Notes: generated by a model from the sequence alone, not told the origin. A stretch of 41,029 bases of DNA from an uncultured Christensenella sp. (GCA_910577995.1 CAJTND010000011.1:1-41029), one strand, 5' to 3'. Numbered from the stretch's first letter, positions 15,904 to 24,400 are shown. Numbers and translations: made by a program.

Positions 15904-15971
15904 TATCCGTATATTAAAGAAAAGCAAAGATAACGGCGGGAACACGCCGTAAACCGCAAAGGAAGTAAAAA

Positions 15972-17633
15972 ATGTCACAGGAACTCAGTACGAGCATGGA
16001 AAAAGCGCCGCAGCGTGCGCTTCTCAAAGCCTTGGGCTTGACCGACGAGGAGATATCCAAGCCGCTCATAGCCATAGTGTCGGCAAAGTCCGAGATAGTG
16101 CCGGGGCACGTTCACCTCGACCGCATAACGGACGCCGTCAAAGCGGGCGTTTACGCAGGCGGCTGCACGCCCGTAGTCGTTCCGTCGATAGGCATTTGCG
16201 ACGGGCTAGCAATGGGTCATAACGGCATGCGCTACTCCCTGCCCTCGCGCGAGCTTATCGCCGACAGCGTGGAGAGCATGCTGCTCGGTCATGCGTTCGA
16301 CGGCGCGGTGTTCGTGCCCAACTGCGACAAGATAGTGCCGGGCATGCTCATGGGCGCGGCGCGCGTAAATATCCCGTCGGTGTTCGTATCCGGCGGACCT
16401 ATGGCGAGCGGCAAGTTCCGCGGCAAAAAAGTCGGGCTGTCGACCGTGTTCGAGGGCATCGGCGAGGTCAACAAGGGCTCTATGAGCCGCGACGAGCTCG
16501 GCGCGCTCGAGAACGTCGCCTGCCCTGGCTGCGGCAGCTGCTGCGGCATGTACACCGCCAACTCGCTCAACTGTCTGTGCGAGGCGCTCGGCATGGCTCT
16601 GCCGTACAACGGCACTGCGCTCGCCGTTTCCGCGGAGCGCATACGCCTCGCGAAACGCACGGGCGAAGCGGCTTGCAAGCTCGTCCGCGACGCAGTAACG
16701 CCGCGCATGATAATGACCAAGCACGCGTTCATGAACGCGCTCACGCTCGACATGGCGCTCGGCGCGTCGACCAATACGATCCTTCATCTTTTCGCGATAG
16801 CCGCGGAATGCAACGTCGCGCTCGACCTCGAGCTCGTCCAACAGATATCCGACGCAACGCCGACGCTGTGCAAGCTCTCGCCCTCTTGCGAGACCGATAT
16901 GGAAGATCTCGGCTTAGCGGGCGGCGTGCCCGCCGTGCTCCACGAGCTCGCCAAAAAGAACCTCATCAACGGCTCGATGCACACCGTCCACGACTGCGCG
17001 CTCGCCGACGACTACCTACACGCGCACGTGCTCGACGATTCCGTCATCCACAGGATAGAAGCGCCGATATCGCCCGTAGGCGGCATCGCGGTGCTCAAAG
17101 GCAACCTCGCCGAGAGCGGCGCGGTAGTCAAGCGCTCGGCGGTCGATCAGTCCATGCTCGTATTCTCCGGCAAGGCGAAATGCTATAACAGCGAGGAAGA
17201 CGCGGTCGCGGCTATATACGACGGACGCGTCAAGAAGGGCGACGTAGTCGTCATACGCTACGAAGGTCCGGCGGGCGGTCCGGGCATGAGAGAGATGCTC
17301 TCGCCCACCTCCGCGCTCTGCGGCATGGGGCTCGACAAGGACGTTGCGCTCATCACCGACGGCAGGTTCTCGGGCGCGACGCGCGGCGCGGCGATAGGGC
17401 ACGTCAGTCCCGAAGCGGCGGATGGCGGCAAGCTCGCGCTCGTAGCCGACGGCGACGTCATCAAGATAGATATCCCGGGCGGCAAGCTCACGCTCGACGT
17501 GACCGCGAAAATACTCGACGCGCGGCGCAAGAAGCTCCGTCCCAAAGACTCGGTAGCCACGGGCTGGCTGCTCCGCTATCAAAACCTCGTCACCTCGGCG
17601 GCTAACGGCGCGGTGCTCAAAAAGAAGTTCTGA
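15972..17633 (+). CDS. ilvD: Dihydroxyacid dehydratase
   Basis: A 553-residue iron-sulfur dehydratase making 2-oxo acids from the dihydroxy acids of valine and isoleucine synthesis. Cluster ligands can be seen as Cys118 in NCDK and in the CPGCGSCCGMYTANSLNC stretch at about 184-201. The position that carries a third Cys in the oxygen-stable [2Fe-2S] class reads VPGH here, which points to the oxygen-labile [4Fe-4S] class, as expected for an anaerobe. The C-terminal domain has GRFSGATRG and GHVSPEAADGG. Length is typical. The ATG has GGAAG upstream. It heads the unit that continues into leuC, leuD, leuB and acpP. Confidence 0.96.
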   Translation: MSQELSTSMEKAPQRALLKALGLTDEEISKPLIAIVSAKSEIVPGHVHLDRITDAVKAGVYAGGCTPVVVPSIGICDGLAMGHNGMRYSLPSRELIADSVESMLLGHAFDGAVFVPNCDKIVPGMLMGAARVNIPSVFVSGGPMASGKFRGKKVGLSTVFEGIGEVNKGSMSRDELGALENVACPGCGSCCGMYTANSLNCLCEALGMALPYNGTALAVSAERIRLAKRTGEAACKLVRDAVTPRMIMTKHAFMNALTLDMALGASTNTILHLFAIAAECNVALDLELVQQISDATPTLCKLSPSCETDMEDLGLAGGVPAVLHELAKKNLINGSMHTVHDCALADDYLHAHVLDDSVIHRIEAPISPVGGIAVLKGNLAESGAVVKRSAVDQSMLVFSGKAKCYNSEEDAVAAIYDGRVKKGDVVVIRYEGPAGGPGMREMLSPTSALCGMGLDKDVALITDGRFSGATRGAAIGHVSPEAADGGKLALVADGDVIKIDIPGGKLTLDVTAKILDARRKKLRPKDSVATGWLLRYQNLVTSAANGAVLKKKF

Positions 17634-17692
17634 TATTTCGGACGCGACCGCTAAGCTCGGCGCGACCGCACGACTGATTACGGAAAGGGAAT

Positions 17693-18934
17693 ATGACGCT
17701 TACCCAAAAGATTTTAGCCGCGCACTGCGGCAAAGACCGCCTCGCCGTCGGCGAAATGATAATGGCGGACGTCGACCTCGCGCTCGGCAACGATATAACC
17801 TGCCCCGTCGCGGTCAAGGCGTTTGAAGCGGCGGGCGGGGGCAAGGTCGCAGACCCCGACAGGATAGCGATAGTCCTTGACCACTTCGCGCCGAACAAGG
17901 ACATAGCGAGCGCGCGGCAGTGCGCCGTGTGCCGCGAGTTCGCCGCAAAGCACAACGTAAAAAACTTTTTCGACGTCGGCGAAATGGGCATCGAGCACGC
18001 GCTCCTGCCCGAAAAAGGCTTGACACTGCCGGGAATGCTCATTGTCGGCGCAGACTCGCATACATGCACCTACGGCGCCGTCGGCGCGTTCTCGACGGGC
18101 GTCGGATCGACCGACCTCGCCTACGCGATAAAGACGGGCAAGCTGTGGTTCAGAGTTCCCGAAGCGATAAAGGTGACGCTCAAAGGCAAGCTCTCCCCCG
18201 ACGTTTCGGGCAAGGATCTCATACTCGACATCATAGGCAGGATAGGCGTTTCGGGCGCGCGGTACGCGTCGATAGAGTTCACGGGCGATATCGGCTCGCT
18301 GACTATGGACGACAGGCTCACCGTGTGCAACATGGCGATAGAAGCAGGCGCTAAGAACGGCATATTCCCCGTCGACGACATAACGCGCGAATACCTCGCG
18401 GAGCGCGCCGACGGCAAGTTCGATACGCTCCTGCCCGACAGCGACGCACAGTACTCGCGCGAGCTGACGATAGAGCTCGGCAAGCTCCGCCCGACGATCG
18501 CAAAGCCGCACCTGCCCGAGAACACCGTCACGCTCGACGAGATAGCGAAGGAAAAAATAAAAGTCGATCAGGTCGTCATCGGATCGTGCACCAACGGCAG
18601 GCTCTCCGACCTCGAAGCGGCTTATAAGGTGCTCAAAGGCAACCGCGTCGCGCGCGGCGTGCGCGTCATAATCATACCCGCAACGCAGGATATATATCTT
18701 CGGGCGCTGAGGCTCGGCTATATCGAGGCGTTTATCGAGGCGGGCGCGGCGGTATCCACGCCGACCTGCGGACCGTGCCTCGGCGGACACATGGGCATAC
18801 TCGCCGACAACGAAGTAGCGATCGCGACGACCAACCGCAACTTCATCGGCAGGATGGGCGACAAAACGTCCAAGATATATCTCGCGTCGCCTTACGTAGC
18901 GGCGCGCGCCGCCCTGCTCGGGTACATAGGCTGA
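17693..18934 (+). CDS. leuC: 3-isopropylmalate dehydratase, large subunit
   Basis: A 413-residue aconitase-family subunit that interconverts 2- and 3-isopropylmalate together with LeuD. The [4Fe-4S] ligands are Cys299 (SCTNGR), Cys359 and Cys362 (TCGPCLGG). Substrate-side motifs DHFAPNKD and GADSHTCTYGA are present. The length matches the shorter two-subunit class, which also includes homoaconitase-type enzymes, so the related citramalate-pathway dehydratase cannot be excluded; the leuB and ilv neighbours favour leucine synthesis. GGAAAGGG precedes the ATG. leuD follows after 4 bases. Confidence 0.94.
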   Translation: MTLTQKILAAHCGKDRLAVGEMIMADVDLALGNDITCPVAVKAFEAAGGGKVADPDRIAIVLDHFAPNKDIASARQCAVCREFAAKHNVKNFFDVGEMGIEHALLPEKGLTLPGMLIVGADSHTCTYGAVGAFSTGVGSTDLAYAIKTGKLWFRVPEAIKVTLKGKLSPDVSGKDLILDIIGRIGVSGARYASIEFTGDIGSLTMDDRLTVCNMAIEAGAKNGIFPVDDITREYLAERADGKFDTLLPDSDAQYSRELTIELGKLRPTIAKPHLPENTVTLDEIAKEKIKVDQVVIGSCTNGRLSDLEAAYKVLKGNRVARGVRVIIIPATQDIYLRALRLGYIEAFIEAGAAVSTPTCGPCLGGHMGILADNEVAIATTNRNFIGRMGDKTSKIYLASPYVAARAALLGYIG

Positions 18935-18938
18935 TAAA

Positions 18939-19417
18939 ATGAAAATTTCCAAAAGCGGCAAAGCATATAAGTTCGGCGATCATATCGACACCGACGTGAT
19001 AATAGCGGCGCGGTATCTCAACGTATCCGATTTCGACGCGCTCAAAGCGCACTGCATGGAGGACGTCGACGACAAGTTCGCCGCCTCGGTCAAAGCCGGC
19101 GACTATATAGTCGCAGGCGAAAACTTCGGCTGCGGTCGCGCGAGCACGCGCCCGCCGTGATAAAGGCGTGCGGAGTAAAAGCCGTCATAGCAAAGAGCTT
19201 CGCGCGGATATTCTACCGCAACGCGATCAACATCGGGCTTGCGATAGTCGAGTGCCAGGGTGCGGACGAGATACGTAGCGGCGACGAGGTCGCCGTCGAC
19301 CTCGACAAAGGCGAAGTCAAAAACTTAACGACAGGCAAAACTTACAGCTTCCCGCCCTACCCCGACGAGATAAAAAAGATAGTCGAGCGCGGCGGACTGC
19401 TCGGCGGCAACGCCTAA
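18939..19417 (+). pseudogene. leuD: 3-isopropylmalate dehydratase, small subunit, frameshifted
   Basis: Two overlapping frames (18939-19160 and 19157-19417) together encode about 159 residues of a LeuD-type swivel domain. The first begins ISKSGKAYKFGDHIDTDVI, with the TDVI region and GENFGCG. The second has IKACGVKAVIAKSFARIFYRN, then the usual C-terminus. The break falls in the invariant loop GCG-S-S-R-E-H-A-P: after GCG the frame reads RASTRPP and stops, while the codons for REHAPAVIK continue in another frame. Compared with the expected Gly-Ser-Ser-Arg codons, four bases are missing, consistent with collapse of a TCGTCG repeat. Either this is a genuine inactivating deletion or a sequencing/assembly error; intact neighbours leuC and leuB make an error, or a recent mutation, plausible. 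Confidence 0.88.
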
Positions 19418-19448
19418 AACTAAGGAAAATTTCAAGGAGAACAAGCTC

Positions 19449-20525
19449 ATGGACTTCAACATAACGCTCCTGCCCGGCGACGGCGTAGGTCCGGAGATAA
19501 TCGACTCGGCAGTCGCGGTGCTCGCCGCGATAGAGCAGAAATTCGGTCACAACTTCCACATGCACCGCATGAACATAGGCGGCTCGGCTATCGACTCGAC
19601 GGGCGTGCCGCTCCCCAAAGACACGCTCGAGGACTGCAAAGCCGCGGACGCGGTGCTGCTCGGCGCGGTCGGCGGACCGAAGTGGGATGGGCTCGCCGCC
19701 CACCTCAAGCCCGAAAAAGGGCTTTTGAGCCTCAGGTCGGGGCTAGGACTTTTCGCCAACCTCCGTCCCGCGGTGCTTCATTCGGAGCTGTTATCCGCCA
19801 GCCCGCTCAACCAATCGCTCGCCAAAAAAGGCGTTGACATCATGATAGTCCGCGAGCTCACGGGCGGAATATACTTCGGCGAGCGCGGCTACCGCGACGG
19901 CGCGCTCGGTCAGGAAGCCTACGATACAGAGGTGTATTCCATCAACGAGATAGAGCGCATCGCCAAGATCGCTTTCGAGATAGCCTCGACGCGCGGCAAG
20001 CACGTGACCAGCGTCGACAAAGCCAACGTGCTCGAAACGAGCCGACTGTGGCGCGCGACCGTCAACCGCGTCGCCAAGTCCTATCCGTCGGTCAAGGTCG
20101 AGCATATGCTCGTCGACAACTGCGCGATGCAACTCGTAAAAGACCCGTCGCAGTTCGACGTGATACTCACCACCAATATGTTCGGCGACATCATATCCGA
20201 CGAAGCGGCGGCGATAACGGGCTCGATAGGCATGCTGCCGTCCAGCTCGCTCGGCGCGAACAACAAGGGCTTGTACGAGCCAATACACGGCTCCGCGCCC
20301 GACATCGCGGGCAGGGACGAGGTCAACCCGATAGCGACGATACTAGCCTCGGCAATGATGCTTTCCACCTCGCTCAAACTCTTCGACGAAGCGATGGCTA
20401 TAGAAAACGCCGTGCACAGAGTGCTCGCAAAAGGCTTCCGCACCAAGGACATCGCCTGCGGCAAAAAGAGCGTCGGCTGCGCGCGCATGACCGAAGAAAT
20501 AGCGCTCGCCATACTCAATATGTAA
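19449..20525 (+). CDS. leuB: 3-isopropylmalate dehydrogenase
   Basis: A 358-residue NAD-dependent oxidative decarboxylase making 4-methyl-2-oxopentanoate precursor in leucine synthesis. Seen: LLPGDGVGPEI at the N-terminus, RELTGGIYFGE with the family Tyr, DKANVLETSRLWR with the catalytic Lys, and TTNMFGDIISDEAA with metal-binding Asp residues. The adenine-loop region is YEPIHGSAPDIAG. Length is typical. AAGGAG lies 9 nt before the ATG. It is 31 bases downstream of leuD and 25 bases upstream of acpP. Confidence 0.96.
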   Translation: MDFNITLLPGDGVGPEIIDSAVAVLAAIEQKFGHNFHMHRMNIGGSAIDSTGVPLPKDTLEDCKAADAVLLGAVGGPKWDGLAAHLKPEKGLLSLRSGLGLFANLRPAVLHSELLSASPLNQSLAKKGVDIMIVRELTGGIYFGERGYRDGALGQEAYDTEVYSINEIERIAKIAFEIASTRGKHVTSVDKANVLETSRLWRATVNRVAKSYPSVKVEHMLVDNCAMQLVKDPSQFDVILTTNMFGDIISDEAAAITGSIGMLPSSSLGANNKGLYEPIHGSAPDIAGRDEVNPIATILASAMMLSTSLKLFDEAMAIENAVHRVLAKGFRTKDIACGKKSVGCARMTEEIALAILNM

Positions 20526-20550
20526 AAACCCGAAAAGGAGATATATAAAA

Positions 20551-20769
20551 ATGTTTGAACTTATCCAAAAACAGCTCGCCGAGTATTTCGAGCTCGAACC
20601 GAGCAAAATAACCCCCGACACCGATTTCGTCAAAGACCTCGGCGCGGACTCGCTCGCGGTAATGGAGCTTATGTTCAAGCTCGAATCGGAAACGGGCAAA
20701 ACGATAGAGGACGACGTCATGGACTCCGTCAAGACCGTCGGCGACCTCGTAAACTACCTCGAAAAATAA
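20551..20769 (+). CDS. acpP: Acyl carrier protein
   Basis: A 72-residue acidic helical carrier protein. Ser34 in GADSLAVMEL is the phosphopantetheine attachment site; TPDTDFVKDLGADSL is the standard ACP motif. It carries acyl chains as thioesters in fatty-acid or related synthesis. AAGGAG sits 10 nt before the ATG, and the gene follows leuB by 25 bases with no terminator between, so it is co-transcribed with leucine genes rather than with fab genes. It may be the sole ACP or a second, specialised one; the window cannot decide. Confidence 0.94.
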   Translation: MFELIQKQLAEYFELEPSKITPDTDFVKDLGADSLAVMELMFKLESETGKTIEDDVMDSVKTVGDLVNYLEK

Positions 20770-20790
20770 CACGGCATTTTTGACTCGGAT

Positions 20791-20818
20791 CGCAGTTGCC
20801 GACGGTTCGGCAACTGCG
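20791..20818 (+). terminator. Strong hairpin after acpP without a T tract
   Basis: CGCAGTTGCCGA (20791-20802), loop CGGT, TCGGCAACTGCG: a perfect 12-bp stem 21 bases after the acpP stop. It lacks a following T run, so it may stabilise the mRNA 3' end rather than terminate. Confidence 0.6.
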
Positions 20819-20838
20819 CATATCGAAAGATCAAACTG

Positions 20839-20864
20839 AAAAGGCGACTTCCCGTCGCCTTTTT
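20839..20864. terminator. Bidirectional terminator between acpP and the TIR-LRR gene
   Basis: AAAAGGCGAC (20839-20848) and GTCGCCTTTT form a 10-bp stem, followed by further T on the plus strand. It serves acpP on the plus strand and the TIR-LRR gene (stop at 20880) on the minus strand. Confidence 0.85.
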
Positions 20865-20879
20865 GCTTTGAATAAAAAT

Positions 20880-22484
20880 CTATTTTTCTTTATAAGCGAT
20901 ATTGTTGGTCGCGCAATACTTCGCCGCCGCCGACCTGCCTTCGCATATGATAGTGACCTTATCGCAGCCGCTGAACAGTCCCCAGCCGAACTCCGATACG
21001 GAGCTCGGTATGACGACGGTCTTTAACGAAACGCAACCGCGAAACGCGGAATCGTCTATCCTTGTGACCGAATCGGGCAGGACCATATGCTCGATATTCG
21101 TGTTGTTATAGAACGCGCCCTCGCCTATATTGTTCACGCTGTCGGGTATCTCGATGTTTTTCAGCTTGCTGTTGCAGAACGTCCAATCGCTTATGACCGT
21201 GACGGAATCGGGTATAACGTAGACGTCGCCCGTTCTCTGCGACGGGTAACATATGATGGTGGACTTGTTCTTATTGAACAGTACATCGTCGACAGTTTTA
21301 TACCATTTGTTTTTGGGATCTACAAGTATATTCTCCAATGATACGCAGCCTCGGAACAAGCCCAAGCCGATAGACTTGACCGACGCGGGGATCTGTATCG
21401 TCTTTAAGCTGATGCACTCCTTAAAGCAGTTTTTGCCTATTATGGAAAGCGTGCTATTAAGATCAACGCTTTCCAGCTCGACACAGCCGCTGAACACCAT
21501 ATCGTCCAATTTAGTCACGTGAGAAGGTATCTTCACCGACCGCAGTTTTGCGCAGTCGGCAAAAGCGCTTTCACCGATTATAGTCAGTTTTTTCGGCAGG
21601 TCTATCGACCTGAGCGATTTACAGCTGTTGAAAACGCCGCCGTATATCTCCGTTATATCGTCGCAAAGCTCTATTTCGGAAAGCGACGCGCAATTCTCGA
21701 ACGCGCGTTCGCCGAGTTCTATCTTGCCGCATTCGACGCTCAGCGACTTAGCGTTGATGCAATCGCGGAAAGCGCTTTCGCCGACCTTTCGTATATTCTG
21801 CGCCAGCCTTATTTCTTTGAGCGATTTACAGCCGCGGAAAGCCTCTTTGTTAAGTACCTCGACTTCCGTGCCGAAATCTATATCCTCGAGTTTATCGCAG
21901 TTTTTGAACGCGCCCTCGCCTATCACTCGAATACCGCTCGGCACGGCTATCGACGTACTGCCGTCTTTACAGTGCGTGAGCACGTCGTTTTCCGTTTGCA
22001 GGTTGCGCATCGTTTCTATCGGCAGGCTCTGTATCAGTTTGCTTATATATTTGTCGGTGTTCTGTTTCGATATTCCGCTGACGTGCTGAAGATTTTCCAG
22101 TATCATTTTAAGCGGCGCCGGGATAACTACGTCGTCGCTCAAATACACTGGATAAATGCGTTTGTCGTATTTGTGCGCCGTGATTATCTCCATGCCGCAA
22201 TATTTGGAGAGCAGCGCCTCGTTTGACAGAAACAGCAAAAACGCCGAGCAGTTCTCTATGCGCGACCGAAGCTCCTCTCGAAAATCCTCGCCTATCTCCA
22301 TGGTATCGTCATACCAATATCTGTATTTTTCGCGGTCTATTATCTTTAATATCTCATAGACCTGTTTGGTATCCTTATGCGAGTAGCTGATAAAGATATA
22401 CGGCTCGGGACCGTCGTATGCGTCAAGCTCGATTTTGGTCCAATCCTTATTGATTTCTCCGTTGACTGTCGTTTGTTTTGTCAT
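20880..22484 (-). CDS. Cytosolic TIR-LRR protein
   Basis: A 534-residue protein with no signal peptide or membrane segment. Residues about 28-155 form a TIR domain: strand IFISYSHKD (30-38), RYWYDDTMEIGEDF (55-68), AFLLFLSNEALLSKYC (81-96) and Glu99 in CGMEI, the expected catalytic Glu of NAD-cleaving TIRs. From about 184 to 525 there are 14 BspA-type LRR_5 repeats with the consensus GE.AF..C.SL..I.+P.S+..I; repeats 10-12 are the most degenerate. This layout (enzyme head, LRR sensor) recalls eukaryotic immune receptors but lacks an NB-ARC oligomerisation module. GGAGG lies 6 nt before the ATG. It begins 21 bases after the ArsB-like gene and shares its promoter. The block is lower in GC than the flanking genes. 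An immunity role is inferred. Confidence 0.9.
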   Translation of the reverse strand: MTKQTTVNGEINKDWTKIELDAYDGPEPYIFISYSHKDTKQVYEILKIIDREKYRYWYDDTMEIGEDFREELRSRIENCSAFLLFLSNEALLSKYCGMEIITAHKYDKRIYPVYLSDDVVIPAPLKMILENLQHVSGISKQNTDKYISKLIQSLPIETMRNLQTENDVLTHCKDGSTSIAVPSGIRVIGEGAFKNCDKLEDIDFGTEVEVLNKEAFRGCKSLKEIRLAQNIRKVGESAFRDCINAKSLSVECGKIELGERAFENCASLSEIELCDDITEIYGGVFNSCKSLRSIDLPKKLTIIGESAFADCAKLRSVKIPSHVTKLDDMVFSGCVELESVDLNSTLSIIGKNCFKECISLKTIQIPASVKSIGLGLFRGCVSLENILVDPKNKWYKTVDDVLFNKNKSTIICYPSQRTGDVYVIPDSVTVISDWTFCNSKLKNIEIPDSVNNIGEGAFYNNTNIEHMVLPDSVTRIDDSAFRGCVSLKTVVIPSSVSEFGWGLFSGCDKVTIICEGRSAAAKYCATNNIAYKEK

Positions 22485-22505
22485 TTTCTTCCTCCGTTAT
22501 AAATA

Positions 22506-23819
22506 TCAAAAAATTATAGTCGTAAGATAGACCCCGCACAACGATGCCGCGAGCGTAGGAACGGCGACGCTCGCTCCTATCTTCAAAAAGTCGCCGTAAC
22601 CGAATCTGATATTGTGCTTGTTTATGATAGAACTCCACATTATCCCGGCAAGCGCGCCGATGGGCGTAAAAAACGCACCGACGTTAGACCCGACTATTGT
22701 CGCAAACAGTCCGCCTATCCCCACGGCGCCGCCCGTCGAGCCGATTATCGACGAGAACAGTACGCTCATGGGTATGTTGTTGATCAGGTTGGACGCGAGG
22801 AATGACAGCGGACCGTATTTCAAGATCTGCAAGCCGCTGCCCAACGCCTCGCCTATCGCCGCAGTCACGCCCACTTCGTTGAGCACGACGATAAGCGCAA
22901 ACATGGAAAGCACGAACGGCACGAGCTGATAAGGCGTGCGGCTCAAACTTCTGCCCAAAACGCGCGGCTTTTCGCGGCGTGCAAGGGATATTATAAGACT
23001 GAACAAGATAAGGCTACCGACGGAGCAAACGGCAATCAACCACATTTCCGCGTTTATGTACGAGCCGATCGCAAGCAGTACGGTACAAACCGATAAATGT
23101 ACGATACCCACGGCAAACGACAGTTTATCTTCTATCTTCGGAATATCGATATCCGCCGCCGTCAGCGGCTTTTTGAGTTTTCTGCCGAATACCAGCAGCA
23201 GCGCCCCGAGAGATACCGCTCCGCCGAAGACCGTCGGCAAAAAACTGTATTTCAAATATTCCAAAAAACCGAGCCCGCTCGCCGTCGCAAGATAGATATT
23301 CGTCGGGTTGCCTATTATAAACAGCATGCTCCAAGTATTTGCCGCAACGAACTCTGCGGCAAGGTACGGCACGGGATCTATATCAACGTTCTTCGCAAAA
23401 TAGCAGATAAACGGAGTAAACGACAGTATTATTATGTCGTTGGAGGTAAACACCGTCAGTACCGCAACAACGAAATACAGTATCAAAAACAGCTTGATCT
23501 GTCCCGTCCGAGAATGCCTGATCGCCACCACCGCCAAATAACGGAAAAACCCGAGCTCGTCCAAAAAAATAGACAGTACGGTCATGGAAATAAACAGCGC
23601 AAGTATCTTTACGGGGTTTATTGACGTGTCGGCGATAAGCGCCTTGCCGACCGTCGAAAAATCGACCTTACAAACAAGTACGGCGATGACCGCACCTATC
23701 GTCGTAACTACCCAATACGAGTCTATCCCGATCGCACCTATGCGTATCTTCGGAACGAAAAGCACGCCTGCTATCATAAGGACGCATGTCAATGCACAAA
23801 TTACTATCGCAGCGATCAT
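22506..23819 (-). CDS. ArsB/NhaD-type anion transporter
   Basis: A 437-residue membrane protein with about 11-12 hydrophobic segments, of the ion-transporter superfamily that includes ArsB and citrate or Na+/H+ carriers. Diagnostic stretches are FTSNDIIILSFTPFICYF and IIGNPTNIYLA in the first half, and NLINNIPMSVLF and the segment GSNVGAFFTPIGALAGIMW in the second, matching the paired re-entrant loops. ArsB-like sequences dominate the resemblance, but no arsR or arsC is adjacent, so arsenite as substrate is uncertain. GGAG lies 10 nt before the ATG. It is the first gene of the operon with TIR-LRR and is driven by a promoter flanked by two palindromes. Confidence 0.88.
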   Translation of the reverse strand: MIAAIVICALTCVLMIAGVLFVPKIRIGAIGIDSYWVVTTIGAVIAVLVCKVDFSTVGKALIADTSINPVKILALFISMTVLSIFLDELGFFRYLAVVAIRHSRTGQIKLFLILYFVVAVLTVFTSNDIIILSFTPFICYFAKNVDIDPVPYLAAEFVAANTWSMLFIIGNPTNIYLATASGLGFLEYLKYSFLPTVFGGAVSLGALLLVFGRKLKKPLTAADIDIPKIEDKLSFAVGIVHLSVCTVLLAIGSYINAEMWLIAVCSVGSLILFSLIISLARREKPRVLGRSLSRTPYQLVPFVLSMFALIVVLNEVGVTAAIGEALGSGLQILKYGPLSFLASNLINNIPMSVLFSSIIGSTGGAVGIGGLFATIVGSNVGAFFTPIGALAGIMWSSIINKHNIRFGYGDFLKIGASVAVPTLAASLCGVYLTTIIF

Positions 23820-23929
23820 AAAGATCCGTCTCCGTAAAATAGATTCAATAAGTCCGATCCGTTATTTTGTGCGACATTTATCCGTAGCATCGTTTTTTCT
23901 CCGAAGTGAGGCGGCTTTTTTTGCGCTCA

Positions 23930-23945
23930 TGTCCCGTACAGGACA
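23930..23945. promoter_or_regulatory. Palindromic operator next to the -10 box
   Basis: TGTCCCGTACAGGACA is a 16-bp inverted repeat (TGTCC-n-GTAC-n-GGACA) abutting the TATAAT of the ArsB-like promoter on its downstream side. A protein bound here would block transcription initiation. Confidence 0.65.
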
Positions 23946-23974
23946 ATTATACACGACCCGCCTTCTTTTGTCAA
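23946..23974 (-). promoter_or_regulatory. Promoter of the ArsB-like / TIR-LRR operon
   Basis: On the minus strand, a perfect TTGACA (23969-23974), a 17-nt spacer and a perfect TATAAT (23946-23951). The leader to the ATG at 23819 is about 120 nt, the longest in the window. Confidence 0.85.
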
Positions 23975-23985
23975 CATATGTAGAC
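23970..23985. promoter_or_regulatory. Second palindrome over the -35 region
   Basis: GTCAACATATGTAGAC is an inverted repeat with one non-matching pair. It overlaps the -35 box of the minus-strand promoter and faces the XRE gene. It is a plausible binding site for that regulator. Confidence 0.5.
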
Positions 23986-24032
23986 TTTTTTCGCATAAAA
24001 AAAGTTTATTATTTATACAATGGAGGAATAAG

Positions 24033-24278
24033 ATGTCCACACCTATTCTTGACGGAAAAACCGTCGGTTACGTTATAGCGGAATTCAGAAGGAATAAAGG
24101 ATTATCACAGGAGGTCTTGAGCGGACTTGCCGATATAGGCAGGACTCACCTTATCGCAATAGAACACGGAGACAGAAAGCCGACCCTCGAGACCTTTTAC
24201 CGTATATGCTGCGCGCTCGACGTTTCAATGGAAACGGTAGCACGCGAAATAGAAAAACGCTTGACAAACAAACCGTAA
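24033..24278 (+). CDS. XRE-family HTH regulator
   Basis: An 81-residue protein consisting almost only of a Cro/C1-type helix-turn-helix: IAEFRRNKGLSQEVLSGLAD, then IGRTHLIAIEHGDRKPTLET and FYRICCALDVSMETVAREIE. It should bind DNA as a dimer. GGAGG lies 7 nt before the ATG. It is divergent from the ArsB-like/TIR-LRR operon, with two palindromes in the intergenic region, so it is the likely local regulator; that link is inference. Two Cys in the last helices (ICCAL) might sense redox or metal, but this is speculative. Confidence 0.9.
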   Translation: MSTPILDGKTVGYVIAEFRRNKGLSQEVLSGLADIGRTHLIAIEHGDRKPTLETFYRICCALDVSMETVAREIEKRLTNKP

Positions 24279-24400
24279 CTTTCAAATCGACTGCTCGATG
24301 GAAAAAGCGTCGCCGCGATAGGCAAACGGTTTTATTATTGACTCTGTTTTATCAAGCATCGAGCGAAGCTTCGGTATAATATTTATATAGCCCTTTTTTC

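Noticed and set aside
22506..24278. Arsenic resistance operon
   Set aside because: The transporter resembles ArsB, but no ArsC or ArsR is adjacent; the ArsR-type regulator at 27950 belongs with ung. The nearby regulator is XRE-type.
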